Part shown: piece after piece, positions 39,601 to 52,800 of the stretch
How the letters are laid out: each line of letters starts with the position of its first letter
How positions within the stretch are numbered: position 1 is the first letter of the stretch
Notes under the pieces: model-generated
Seen by the model: only the letters and a program-made list of their open reading frames with translations
Told to the model about the DNA's origin: nothing
The model's database searches: none
Made by a program: the position numbers and the translations under genes
Assembly (NCBI GenBank): GCA_905250075.1
Contig: CAJNOP010000031.1
Location: forward strand, 1,767,098 to 1,831,097
DNA: 64,000 bases
Direction of reading: 5' to 3'
From: Rotaria sp. Silwood1
Taxonomy: Eukaryota; Rotifera; Eurotatoria; Philodinida; Philodinidae

Positions 39601-42560
39601 TGATGACGAATTCAATGCCGATGTATTTAATATTGTTGATGGTATTTCAATACTTTTCTTTTCATTAGATGATTTACGTGTTTTAACACTTGATGGAGTA
39701 TTGTCACCGGTCGATTGTGTTGATAATTCAGTGCGACTTTTATATTTCTTACTTGATGGTGATGATGAAAAAGACCTTGTTGGTATTAGAAGGGCTTTTG
39801 GTGACTGTTGATGATCATCTTCGACAACAGAAGTTGCTTCAGTCTTTGATAGGTTGTGACCACCAATATCTGGTGTGCGACTGGATTTTCGTCTGAATGA
39901 AATAAAAAAAAAAATATTATATTTATTAATGAGAAAATAAAAACCTGATGATGATTTTATGAGAAATTCACCATATGGAACCTTCTACAGCAATATACTA
40001 AACTCAGATGAAAAAATGTAGTAATCTTGCATTTCTAATTTCACGAGAAAAAAAATTAGAAAAAGATAAGAATGTTTGCTTTTCTTTTTTTGTGGTACAA
40101 TAAACTTTGGAATAATAAAACTCATAAATATTTTCTATAAAGGATAACATTGTTAACTTAAGTAAATTAATTGAAATTCAGAAATCTTTTTTTTTTATGA
40201 TACAAAACAAACATTATAATTTGATCTCGCATGAATTTCGTTATGATTTATTTGTTTTGAACTTGATCATAGATATGTATGTGTAATCGATTTTATTAAC
40301 TCTTACAAGTGCACTTCAAAGATCGCGATACAGATGTTTAACGATAAATATTTATATGCTTTATAGTATATCAAACATATTCTATATTGTGTGATTCCCA
40401 TGATGATCATCATCGTATCTACTTTCTCATTTCTTGCTATATGTATATCTATATATGTCTGATGATAGAAGTCAGAAAAAAAATTCCATTTCCGATTAAT
40501 AATTTTGTTGATAAATATATACAAAGTAAAAACCAAATACACCTACATATACTCAAGTTTTGTCAATATTATGATTATGATTTGTCTCTCGTCTTTGAAA
40601 GGTATTTGTCTAAAATTACCCTAGATGCACCTATTCTTGTATACACATGTGCCAATATGCGCGATTGGTAAAAAAAAGTAAAAATGAATAAATTACTTTA
40701 TTCATGCTGTCTTTTCGACATTATATATGCGAACAGATACTGAGCAATAGACATTGATATACACAGACATATACGAACTCTTTATCAAAATGAAACAATA
40801 ACATTTGTCTTCCAAATGATATAAAAATTTAATCAGCTTATAAATTTGATAGTCTATGAAATATGAATTCTTGATTAATTGATGAAAAGGAAAATCAAAT
40901 GCTTTTTTCGATATAGAAAAGTGCGAGAAGACATACCTGCGACGAAGTGAATTTAACATTCTTATTATCGTCTATTTTGTCAAACTAGGAAAGTCAATGT
41001 TGACGTTGCCTTCATACTCCCATTTTCTTTTTTTCTCACTTATAAAAATATAATCGAGTTTTAAATGTTCGTCTTCCTGTTTTTCTTTTTGTACGATGGC
41101 GTGTTATTGTTGTAATACCTGACGAATCAAATAGTTGATGTCGAGCGAGGCTACGACAAAAATATGATGTTATATACATATAAAAATGCCAGTGCCAATC
41201 GTATTCACTCTTTCGTCCGTAAAAATATCGTTGATCGGCAACGTTCTCTTTTAATATTTTTTTGCACGAGACACAAAAAAAAAATAAAGATTGAGAATAA
41301 AGTACGATGAAACAAACTCGATACAAATAAAATCATGCTTTCTTCGTCTGTTTTGATCTCTGCTTTTCTTTGGTCAGCCATCAAAGTGGTCTCATCACAT
41401 TTGTATTATATGGATGTTATTATTGTCACCTGTTGACAACAAAGGCAACAAAAAAAAAAAGAAACTAAGCAATAAATTTTAATGGCTTTCATATTTTTGT
41501 TGCAGGTATTAAAAAAATAACGCATGTTTGTGACATGTACCTGTAATACACATTCATATCAAATAACTTCTAGTTAGGTTTAAAAAGCATGTCATTTAGT
41601 TTTTTTTCCTGGATAATCAATTTATAACGCAACTTGATTTTATAATTTTGATACACACAACTATAGTATTTTCTTTCAAATACTTGTTAAAAGATTGTTT
41701 TTTTTCTTCTATTTCAACATGAATGCGCCGCCGATTTTTATTGTGAATGTTATTACTCTCTTGCTTCATCTTTATAGTTGTTGAGCACGTACTGTGTATT
41801 TTTATTTTTATTTTTGAGTATCGCTTTTTCTTTGTTTATTACTCCGTTCAATATTTAAAATGTAAACGTGCAAGAACAAGAACGAGAGCTAGGCAATTGA
41901 GTAGAATGACATCAACATCTTTCTTATGTTGTCATGTTGTTCATGGCGACATTATATTCATTTATAAGTAGAAATAATAGTAGTTGATAGAAAAAAGAAA
42001 AAAAAAACTACACGATAGAAACCATGCTTACTATCTTCTTTCTACTTCTTGGGCAAAAAAACAGGAAATAAAATGTCTGAAACAAGCGAATCAGTTGTGG
42101 AGCATAATACTCATTATATGAACGAGCAAGATAGAAAAAAAAGCACACACACCATGTCCTATGAGAAAAACAGAATGGCTTTCAGAGAAAGAAAAAACAT
42201 ATGTCGTATATCTGTGACACTGTCAACTGAATAACACAGATTGATTTATTGATCATAGTATATAAAATAACTAAAGAATTTCTACGTTTCGTTATGATAT
42301 TAGAAAATATTAATAAAATTCTATTATCTTATGTTCATTTACCTTATTAAAGTGCATGAAGTTAGATTGCGTATAGAATGTCTAAAACTAGATGACATTA
42401 CACTGTGACTTCTAAATGGTGACTGTTGCCGTTGCTTTTGTTGTCGTTGATGCTTTTGATCATCAATATCATGACTTCGAACATGTTTGACTGGTTTATG
42501 TTTGTTACATTCATTATCTTCTTGATATAAATCATCACTAGTTTGTGATGATTGCATCAT
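33660..42560 (-). CDS. RAP1GAP: Rap1 GTPase-activating protein (RAP1GAP family)
   Basis: The longest form joins exons 42560-42343, 39892-39535, 39093-39004, 38907-38875, 38027-37989, 37937-37680, 37631-37525, 37461-37326, 37270-37086, 37021-36583, 36507-36094, 34182-34106, 34051-33870 and 33802-33660 in frame to 892 aa. The protein would switch off Rap GTPases in the cytoplasm or at membranes. The Rap-GAP domain spans about residues 380-640. It has KFGIIYQRANQLTEEDIF, VKLKDFQGFRGGLDV, TGTESIY, EIMFHVSTLLPY and RKRHIGNDIVAIVFQE. Asn527 in HIGND is the family's catalytic 'Asn thumb'. LTKLINAEIASCKASTFQK closes the domain. No PDZ domain follows, unlike SIPA1-type proteins. The C-terminus is Ser-rich and ends in a coiled coil. 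I see no GoLoco motif. Two more first exons appear to exist. Confidence 0.9.
34425..35125. other. Compositionally distinct block within RAP1GAP intron 11
   Basis: Intron 11 (36093-34183, 1.9 kb) contains about 700 bp with visibly more G+C and longer non-AT words than the rest of the intron. TGACTAATA occurs near both edges (about 34472 and 35118), in the same orientation. No terminal inverted repeats, coding frame or recognisable small RNA was found. It could be a non-autonomous insertion or a conserved intronic element. Confidence 0.3.
38102..38200 (-). CDS. RAP1GAP: Candidate alternative first coding exon 1c of RAP1GAP
   Basis: A 33-codon frame (MNSDDKLSSMSPLLTH ... QNQNYI) ending at a GTATGTG donor in phase 0. 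This fits the next exon (38027, HISSTPAAPVERV). Inclusion as an internal exon does not work: the only nearby acceptor leaves the wrong phase after the 38875 donor, so its own ATG is the simplest explanation. A start here would give a 692-aa protein lacking the long disordered N-terminus. Confidence 0.42.
40937..40959 (-). CDS. RAP1GAP: Candidate alternative first coding exon 1b of RAP1GAP
   Basis: ATG followed by codons for LNSLRR, then AG and a GTATGT donor. The exon ends in the same phase, and with the same split AG, as the distal first exon at 42560-42343, so both splice to 39892 to give ...RRKSSRTPDIG. It lies 1.4 kb nearer the body of the gene and implies a second promoter. Evidence is limited to the in-frame ATG, the strong donor and phase agreement. 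Confidence 0.42.
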
Positions 42561-45500
42561 TATCTTTGAAAAAAACTGAAATCATAATATAGAATAATAA
42601 ATATGAGACAGTTTATCATCATTTACTATGAAAGACTAAAATGGCAAGATACAAATGATATGAAAAAAAGGTACTAAAGAAATAATAGAAAGTCTTCGTT
42701 CATATAATGTGAACATTATTATATACGCAACTGATTTTTTTCATATATAAAAGTTCACCATTCTTTTTCAATGACACTTTATGAATAAGTATCCTGATGA
42801 TCAATAAAAAATAAAATGACTCATAGAAGATGATTAATATAGGAAAAAATAAGTGTCAACTCATTTAAATTGCTAATAATATAAAATACGGAAAGTTTGA
42901 TTAATTGGAAAGGCGACAGTACCTTGGGAAAAAATAAGAAAAATAGTGTAAATAGCAACAACTATGTTATATGCATTATTCTTTATGCTATGACGCTGAT
43001 AAAAAATAGACACAAATATATAAACAAAATTTTGTGTAAATATGTACATACAGTTAAAAAGCGGAGAAAAAATATTAGAAGAATGTAACTCAGTAATAAC
43101 ATGTGATCCTCGCTTCTTGACTAGCTTGTTTTTTTTCCGAGCGAGACATTTACGTTAGTTGGAGTATTGGATTCTTTTTTCATAGTCAAGTCAATTTATA
43201 TATATACCTTTAGTCAGTGTTTCTATAAATATACTAAAGATTAATAATATTGATAGTTTTTTTGTTAACTTGATAAAATGAAAAGAAGACAGTTTGAATG
43301 TTCACATAAATTACAACATAGAGCAGCAAACTAATGAACGCATATATGTCAGCAAGAAAGAGAAAAAAGAGAAATACATAGGTGATGCTTTTCTGTCAGC
43401 AGAGACATAAAGAAAAAAAAGGAAACAGAAAGATACATCGCTCACTTGAATAACTCTCTAGTTTACAGGAGCTATTTTTTCTATTCACTTATCATACACG
43501 CCTAGTTTTACTGATAATATTTATGTCGAGATAGTCAAAAATAGCTCTCATGATTATGTTGTTTATTAAAACAGCAGATTATTAGAATTTATAAAAAAAA
43601 ACCGAGATTTTCGATTATTATATATTTCTATTGATATTATTTTACTAAAAACGGTCATATATATATGATGAAGCTTGCAGTATCATAATGAATTATTTCC
43701 TGGCCTTTTTCATCTCCTCATTTCTTATATTTTTTTTCTTTACCTTTTATGAAAATTATCTTTCTCTTATGTTACCTTGAATATGCTTACTATAAATGTT
43801 CTTTTTAACTAGTGTTTCTTTTATAAATTATCGCACGTTTCTATGCTAGTAATTCATGATTTTATTTAATGTTTTCTTGCAATGTATATTTCAGTCAATT
43901 AATAAAAAAAAGAAAAAATATCAATGTGAAACCTCTTTCAGAGGTTGATTGATGAGAAATTTCGTCTTGATAGTATCTAAGAAATGCTGAAGTCGAGCAT
44001 AAAAGTCTTTTAAAATGTTCAATGATTGGCATTCATTGTTTTGCTTTTTTCTATTTGGTTATCAAAATATGTGTATATTTTTCACAAGCTATCAGAAACA
44101 TGTCGACTACGACAATGTCATGATGATTTATGAGAATGAGAGTGTGCATGATGATGACAATATTGTGATCGACGGCGTCATAATAATTGTTGAAATTTAA
44201 TTTTCAGAAATACAATACTTTTGAGCGACCAATGTTTTTTTTTCAGGATATTCTTGAGTATAGAATCAAGATATAGATATTCTTAGAAAAATAGTAACAT
44301 TTGAGAGAAGAAATAATCGAGTGCTTAGTATTCTAACCTAGGAAAATAGAATCAAAATCATCTAAAACATGAGTATTTCTGGAAAGTTTAAGATACTGCA
44401 TCTTATTATACAAGAATATTCACTTTTGTATACTACAATAATGTTCATATAATTTGCTAAACAATAAAATTGTTTATTTTTAAGTAAGATCAGTGTTGAT
44501 GTATCATGAATGATAAAACATATCAAAATTTTTAGTTAATCATCTGATCCAAAATTGAAAGCGATTGATATTTTGTTCACTAAACATATTTGCTTTGTTT
44601 TTGTTATGTTTTAATCAAAAGTTTTACGAAAGTTCATGTTCTTTACTAATAGTTGTTCTCTGAAGTGGTGCATTGCAGGGTTTTACATGGAATGGGATAG
44701 TTCCATCTTGTGCTATAAAAAAACAGCTACCTATATGAACATTTTTTTTTATAACGAACGATATGACTATTATTTCTTCGTATAGGTAGTATTTTTGTTT
44801 ATTCGAGCGAAATTAGCGAAGATAAAATATTGCTCTATTCTATAAATGACTATGCATTGCAGCCATTAAAACACAGTAAAATGGATAATGCTGAATGAAT
44901 GAATAAATAAACAAAAGACGCAATTCCGTTTAATTTTAATCGTACGGAGTAGTGAACTGATTCAGATTTTAGTCATCGTTGATAAAACATCTTCTAAACA
45001 TTTATCTTCATCTGTTGTTGAATGTCAATCTCAGCCATATAATTCAAAAGTAGATGTAAGTGTGAGAAAAGGATTCCAATATTTGTACCCACAAAGGAAA
45101 AAACAAAAGCAGGATATACATCAAAGATAATATGATCTAATGTTATCATCGCATATCGTGTCAAACAATTGTTGTCGGAACTTTGCTATCATGATATTAG
45201 TTGAAGAATGATTAAATATCATGGAAACATAGAGCATCATTTTTTATTATTACTACATTTATAAAAGTGTCCTTTAGTTTTCTTTTCGGAAATACATTAG
45301 TAATTTCATCACCACTTTTGGATTGCTCTTGGTAGTATGTTATTTTGTATAATTAATCAAACGCATAAATGTAATATTAAATTTCACTTATTTGAAAACT
45401 ATTTGACGGATATGAGGCCTCATGAGAGACAGAACTAGATACGAGATTTTTAGAAATATTCTATCACAGTGGCCCGTTTTTTGCTGTCTTGTTCTATCGT

Positions 45501-46878
45501 ACGTAGATTTCTGGCAGATAACCCAGATGGTGGTAGTAAAAAGATTAATTTGAAGTGAAATAAGCTACAAATTTAACTGATTCTATCGTGAAAAAAAAGA
45601 AGTTTTATTATTACATGAAATGGTCTATACTATATTCCGCTCACACTGCTCTACTGGCAATCGTCAACAGTCTCATGTATGCACCTAAAAAAGGGAATGA
45701 CAGACACAACATCTGTATAGTGAAAATGAACTGACTATTATTCCATATGAAAAACCAAGTAAAGTTCATCTATAGCATGAATGTGAAAAACAAATTAGAT
45801 CTTTGTAAGTTGCAATATCGTATCTACATCAATAGCTGGTTATATTATCAATAGAAGAAAAAAGTTTTGTCCGCAAGGGATGTACACAAGTTCTCTAAGT
45901 ATTACAAAATGTGAAAAGAAAAGTCAAACAGTTTATCTTCAGGCGACTGGTATTAGTGTAAAAAAAAAGTGTAGAATAATATTAACCCTTTTCGGATTTG
46001 TCTTTCTGCCTTCTAGTTACAATCATACTTAGCATATACCATATTATTCACTGGAGTTAAATAGAATAAACAATCCAATACTATCTAATAATGTTTCTGT
46101 TACAAGAATTCTTGTCTATACTTATTATGAGTATAAAAAAGGATAGTCTTTAAGTTTCTGTGCCCTTCTTCTTTTACTATTTATATTACTCAATCGGAAA
46201 TGGTCCAAAGCAGCTAATATTGAAGATGAAGACTAGCTTGACTGGAGCTCGCCGGATTGGTTTCAGATTCAGTCAAGTCTGGATCCGGAAATTTTGGATC
46301 CGACAGCCTCTAGTCACGACTTTCTCAGGAAAATGTGAACATTTTCTTCTGAGAGAACGCAAGAAAAGTTTTCGATTTAATTGGAAAAAAAATAACATTT
46401 CTTCACATTTAGGAGATTGGCACATGTCCGGCACTTCGTCGCCTATTTTTTTCCCAGTCAGGCCAGCCTTACATTTAATGAAAGACAGGGGCATCTATCG
46501 AAATAAAATGAAACCAACGTTTCGTCATACTAAAAATAAAGTTAGACATCATATTGAACCATTTGAAAATAATACGTGATAAATATTTGTACACTTTAAA
46601 TGAATAATTATAATGGTCAATTAGAATTGACTGATCATTTGAATATAAAGCGTATAACAGACAGAAATCGAAGTTGAATACAAAGACCTTTTTAAGCAGA
46701 GAATCAAACATATAATCGAACAAAGTGTCACATGGTTATTTAAACAAAGAAAAGAAATAGACAAAAGCTATTTCACATCAAGATATCGTTTATTTTTAGA
46801 TTTGGTGCAAGAACATACAGTTATATATCATTATCGTTGCTTATAAACGCTATTTTTACTGAAGACGTTGTTTTTCAA
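42561..46878. other. Divergent intergenic region between RAP1GAP and topoisomerase II
   Basis: 4.3 kb of AT-rich DNA expected to hold both promoters. It includes one copy of a short repeat (46278-46320). A TTTTTAG acceptor ending near 46800 lies about 80 nt before the TOP2 ATG, so TOP2 probably has a spliced leader or leader intron. The minus-strand acceptor GATTTCAG just upstream of the distal RAP1GAP ATG suggests the same there. Confidence 0.55.
46278..46320 (+). repeat. Dispersed short repeat, copy A
   Basis: A core GGATCCGGAAATTTTGGATC followed by CGACAGCCTCTAGTC. It shares layout and many bases with copies B and C in TOP2 intron 8, all in the same orientation. The core is itself palindromic (GGATCC...GGATCC). 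It is probably part of a non-autonomous DNA element. Confidence 0.4.
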
Positions 46879-49800
46879 ATGGCGTCTTCAATGAATAAAT
46901 CCATTAGTGATGCACCAAATAAAGATGAAGAAACATATCAACTTCTCGAACAACTTGATCACATTCTTAAACGACCTGAAACGTATATTGGTTCAAATAA
47001 ACCATGTCACGAAGTAAGATTATTATTTTTTATATATTTTGTTTAACAATGTTATACTCATAGGAAATGTGGATTCTTGATGACAAAAATGAAGAAGGTC
47101 CAAAAATTATCAAAAAAGAAATTACTTATGTACCGGGTCTCTACAAAATTTTCGATGAAATTCTTGGTAAAAACCCACTAATTTATTAGAAATTATTGCA
47201 TGTATACTTTTTTTATTTCCATTTAGTTAATGCCGCTGATAATAAACAACGTGATTCGACAATGACATCCATCGAAGTAGACATCAATCAGTAAGATTTT
47301 CTTCAAAAGAATAATAAAACTAAAATTCAAACTCTTTATTACACATAATATTATTTAGAGAAAAAGGTGAAATAAAAATTTGTAATGATGGTCGTGGTAT
47401 TCCTGTTCGTAAATGGGCTCAAGATGAATCCATCTATATTCCAACATTAATTTTTGGCAAACTTCTTACATCAGATAATTTTAATGATAATAATAAACGA
47501 ATTACCGGTATAGTTTAAACTCATTAAAAAAACAAAATCCTTTACATTTTATTTATTATCATAGGTGGTCGAAATGGTTACGGTGCGAAAGTAACAAATA
47601 TTTTTAGTACAAAATTTACTGTTGAAACATGTTCAAAAGAATATAAAAAATCATTTAAACAAGTATATTTTCTATTTTTATCTATAGATTTATTAAAAAG
47701 AATATTAAATTAATTTAGACTTGGACAAATAATATGCGTGATCCACAAGATGCAATTGTAAATAAAACAAGTGATAATCCAAAAGAATTTACTCGTATTA
47801 CATTTATACCTGATTTAAAACGATTTCAAATGGACAAATTTGATGATGATCTTGTTGCATTATTTAAACGTCGTGCTTATGATGTGGCTGTATCAACTGG
47901 TTGTAAAGTAACACTTAATGGCAAACGTATTCCAGTATGATTTATTATTTTATTTCATTCCAATTTCTAAACATATTCTTTTTTTTTTTTATATTTCTAT
48001 ATATAGGTAAAAAATATGAAAGACTATATGTTAATGTATCTTGAAACATCAGAAAAAGAAATTGTTTATAAAAAAGTTAATGATCGTTGGGAAGTTGGTG
48101 TTGCAAAAACTGATCATACTAATGGTTTTACACAAGTTAGTTTTGTTAATTCAATTTTAACATCCGAAGGTGGTAAACATGTTGATTATATAACGGAACA
48201 AATTTGTCCAAAACTTATTGAACATATAAAAAAGAAAAGTAAAACAGCTGGAGAAAATCTTAAACCTATGCAAGTTAAATCACATTTATTTATATTTGTT
48301 AATTGTTTAATTGAAAATCCTGAATTTGAATCACAAGCTAAAAAACAATTGGCAACAGAACGTAAACATTTTGGTTCAACATGTCCATTAAAAGATGATG
48401 AAAACTTTTTAAAAGATATTATTAAAAAAACTGGTATTGTTGAATCAGTTATTAATTGGCTTGAACATAAACAAGATGCTAAGTTACAAAAACAAAGTGG
48501 ATCAAAAACATCGAAATTAAAAGGTATACCTAAATTAGATGATGCAAATGATGCTGGAACGAAAAATTCACAATATTGTACATTAATTGTAACTGAAGGA
48601 GATTCAGCTAAAGCACTTGCTGTAGCTGGTCTTGGTGTTATTGGTAAGAAGATCAAAACAAAAAAGTTTTTTTTTTTTTTTGTTAGAAATTATAAAATTT
48701 CTTTTTAATTTAGGTCGTGATCGTTACGGGGTTTATCCATTAAAAGGTAAAATGTTAAATGTTCGAGAAGCGACAACAAAAAAAATGACAGAAAATAGTG
48801 AAGTTTCACAATTAGTTAAAATTCTTGGTTTAAATTATGGTGAAAAATATATAAATAAAAGTGATTTATCTAAATTACGTTATGGAAAATTAATGATTAT
48901 GGCCGATCAAGATCAAGACGGTAGTCATATTAAAGGTCTTGTTATTAATTTTATACACTATAAATGGCCAAATTTACTTAAACATGATTATATTGAAGTA
49001 TTTATTACACCAATTCTAAAAGTAAGATATTATGATTTTTAAAAAATGTTCAAAACTACACTCGAACAGCGAAATTGTTTTACTTGTAGATAGAGCCCGT
49101 CGGGTTCGAGTCTGAAATTTTTGAACCCAATAGGCTCTAGTCGTGTCGGAGAAAAGTATTTCGCATTTTTGGGGCAGCAATCATATTCCTATCTAAAAAA
49201 CTTTCATTGAGACTATCAAAGTATGATTCAACCAGATCCGAGTTCGGGCTCGACAATTTTGAATCCGACCGGTTCTACTCCTAGAGCTGAACAAGGCAAG
49301 TGAAGTCAGACTTGATTTGGCGTGAAGAAATGATTTTCTGACCTTCTGATAAGCATCTAAATTTTATGTCGTCGATCAAGTCAACAGTATAGTTTTCGAA
49401 ACATTTAATTCAAAGAAATAATAGTATAGATTTAAGTTGAGTCATTTTTTTCTGATGTCTATTAATAAGTTTCATATTATATTTTTGTAACAGATGATCA
49501 TTTACGAGTCGCATCATAACTCTTTTATTCATATTGCAGTTGAAATAAAATTAAAAAAGTCAATTAAATTAGTATAGTTATGGTTGTTACAGTGTCATTC
49601 GCTAATGTTAGGCATTTCTTTCTTTCCTTTTGCTATGTCTGACAAATGACAAGTATGACATGCAAAGCTAGCCAAGTTAAGTCTGGCTTGACTTGGTTTG
49701 AGAAGAACTTTTAACATTGACGAGTTGATTTGACTTTTGACTTGAAAATGGTATCCTGTGGAAATGACTTTTCTCGGTTCCGTTAGCATAAAAGCTTTTT

Positions 49801-52800
49801 TTGTTCTTGCTTCTCTAATGCTTTCAGAATTCTTATTACGATTTCATTGCTTGTGTTTGAGAAAAATTCTCATTATCAGATATTAGTTTCTGTCAACGGC
49901 ACACTTTACACAACATGTGATGACCTTAAATTAATAATAAAATTATCAATGGAGGTACATTTTAGTCAGATAAATCAATTATTATTTATGTGTCTATATT
50001 TATCAACGTTAAGTTGACAGAATGCTTTCTTTCACCAGTTAAACAATTGAAATAAGAAAAAAAAGACTAGTACATCAATTACATTGATGAAAAAAGTCAA
50101 AAGAAGAAAGATCTATAATGCGAGGTAATATGAATAATAATCCTTTCAAAGATGATAATCACAAAGCAAATAATAGTTGTGTTGATAGAATTACAGTTTA
50201 ATGAAAAATCAAGAAACTTGTCTCGTTTGTGTTGATAGATATTTATTAGTTTTCTTTTAATTAATAAGCAGTGCATAAGTTTTTAAAAAAAAACATTGAA
50301 ATCTATATCTCAATAATGTCACATTGAATTGACTTTGACATTCTTTGTTCGCAAAGAGCAAAACTTGGAAAGTACATAAATAAATAAAAATGTTTTTTGG
50401 GAACGTCCATTTTTAATATTATTCGCGTTTCCGACTTCTACGGAAAACGACATGAAGAAAAAATCGTTCTCATAAGAGCGCTGCTTAAAAAACACTTGAC
50501 TTGTTCAGCTCTGTTCACTCCGTCACAATGCGTTGAGCATTGATCAGTTTTCTATCCAGCTAACAGTAGATAAATTTCGGTTGATTTGTATATAACAAAA
50601 CAATAATTTATTTCACATAGTCTCCATGTTTCATATTCATATGTTTTTTTTTACAAAGTTGCATTCGCTCACATAATTGTATTTCAAACGAATGATAATT
50701 ATTGGAAATAATTCTTTCAAAAGTCTTGTGGTCTCCTATGGTTTCGAATTATATTTTATTAAGTGTAAAATGAAGATCTTTATCAATAGGAGAAAGACTT
50801 CTGCAATATTTTAAAATATATTTATAATAACAGATCGGACTTCATCGTAGATCTCATCAATCTATTCAATATGTAGTCCATCGTAGAAATCGAAATTTCT
50901 CTTGTAAATTTCATTTAAGTTTTTCGTTTAATAATATGTATTAATTAATTAAATATGTACGAGAGAAATATAAAGAATTAATAAATCTAATAGAAATTTG
51001 GAATTCGGTTCTAGTTCTCGCAAGATTCAGAGTGGAACTAAAAATTGTTTGACTAGAGTTGCAATCAACGCTAATGACATTGTTCATCTTTAATGCAGTA
51101 TCCATGTAAGTGAATATCAGTCATTAAATGAATCGCATTATTAAGCAAGGATTTTTCTGAACATCTCAACACTTGGAGAATTATTTTAGTTCGAGTCTAT
51201 CGAAATTTTTTCTAAGCTTACAATTGAGATCAATATCAAAAATTGGCTTATATCTGATCATGTCTTACATATACACATACATAAAAATCTTTTTTTTTTA
51301 AATTTTCTGTGTGAATCGAGATTCTCTTTCTATATGTTTTAAAGTATATTCTTGTTTAGGTAACAAAAGGTAATGATGTTATTCCATTTTATTCTATGCC
51401 TGAATTTGAACAATGGCAAGCATCAACACCAAATTGGCAAAAATGGAAATGCAAATACTACAAAGGTTTTTTTTTCTCCTCTATTTCCTATGCAAAATAA
51501 ATGCACATATAAATATCTATTATCGATCTCAGGTTTGGGTACATCGACAGCTAAAGAAGCAAAAGAATATTTTTCTAATATGGATCGTCATCGTATCATA
51601 TTTAAATATGAGTCAATTAAAGATGATTTAGCTATACAATTAGCATTTAATAGTGCATTAAGTGATGATCGTAAAGATTGGATTAAATGGCATACAGAAG
51701 ATGTTAATCAAAGACGTGGACAAAATTTACCAGCTGATTATTTATATAAAACAGATACAAAACAAATCAATTTTAATGATTTTATTAATAAAGAACTTGT
51801 TCTTTTTTCTAAATCAAGTACAGAACGTGCAATTCCAAGTATTATGGTAAAAAATTAAAAAAAATTAAATATTTTTTTTGCTGATCATTCTTTATTATAG
51901 GATGGTCTCAAACCTGGTCAACGTAAAATAATGTTTGTTTGTTTTACAAAAAATTTAATTCGTGAAATAAAAGTAGCACAATTAGCTGGTAAAGTGGCTG
52001 AAAATTCGGCTTATCATCACGGTGAACAATCATTAACAAATACAATTGTTGGACTTGCACAGAATTTTGTTGGTTCAAATAATATTAACTTTCTTGTACC
52101 AGCTGGTCAATTCGGTACACGTTTACATGGTGGTAATGATGCAGCATCAGCACGTTATATTTTTACTCGAATTAGGTAAAAAAAAATACAAATTTTGACA
52201 TGCATAACAATATGACTGAGTGTTACGAAATTTGATCAAAAATAGAATGATTTCCGAGCGCATTATCTTGATTTGTAGATATCTAATATTCATACAAAAG
52301 TCATATGTTGAAAGAGTATTTGATATCCTATCGATTAATAACTAATACAAGAATCTGTTTTCTAACGATCGATGCTTATTTCTAAATCTAATCCATTACT
52401 ATGTTTTTGAAACAAATTTTCGAGTTACCCACTGTAAAAAAAAAGTTTTCTTACTTTTAGAGGATGTAATGTTACGCAGGAATAGAAACACTTTTATTTC
52501 AAATACTATAAATCATGCTCTTTTCAATTTTAGAGGCTACTTTCTTTACTTTTAAGTTCGAGTTTACCTCTATGTGTGGGTGATCGAGAGGTGGCAATAT
52601 CCATAATTGTCTTTGATTTTGTTTTTAGTCCTCTTGCTTTATCATTATTTAATAAAAATGATGAACCATTATTAACATATTTAAATGAAGATGGTATGAG
52701 TATTGAACCTGAATGGTATTGTCCAATAATTCCAACTGTTCTTGTTAATGGTGCACATGGTGTTGGTACAGGTTATTCAACTGATATACCGTCATATAAT

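Noticed and set aside
46160-46579. 139-codon plus-strand frame before TOP2
   Set aside because: It spans a dispersed repeat copy, the opposite strand is also open, and it has no recognisable domain or suitable start.
48186-48656. 156-codon minus-strand frame
   Set aside because: Antisense shadow of TOP2 exon 7, arising from its A/T-rich third positions.
49092-49145. tRNA-like GGGTTCGAGTC (B-box resemblance)
   Set aside because: No A box at the right distance and no cloverleaf; it is better explained as a copy of the dispersed palindromic repeat.
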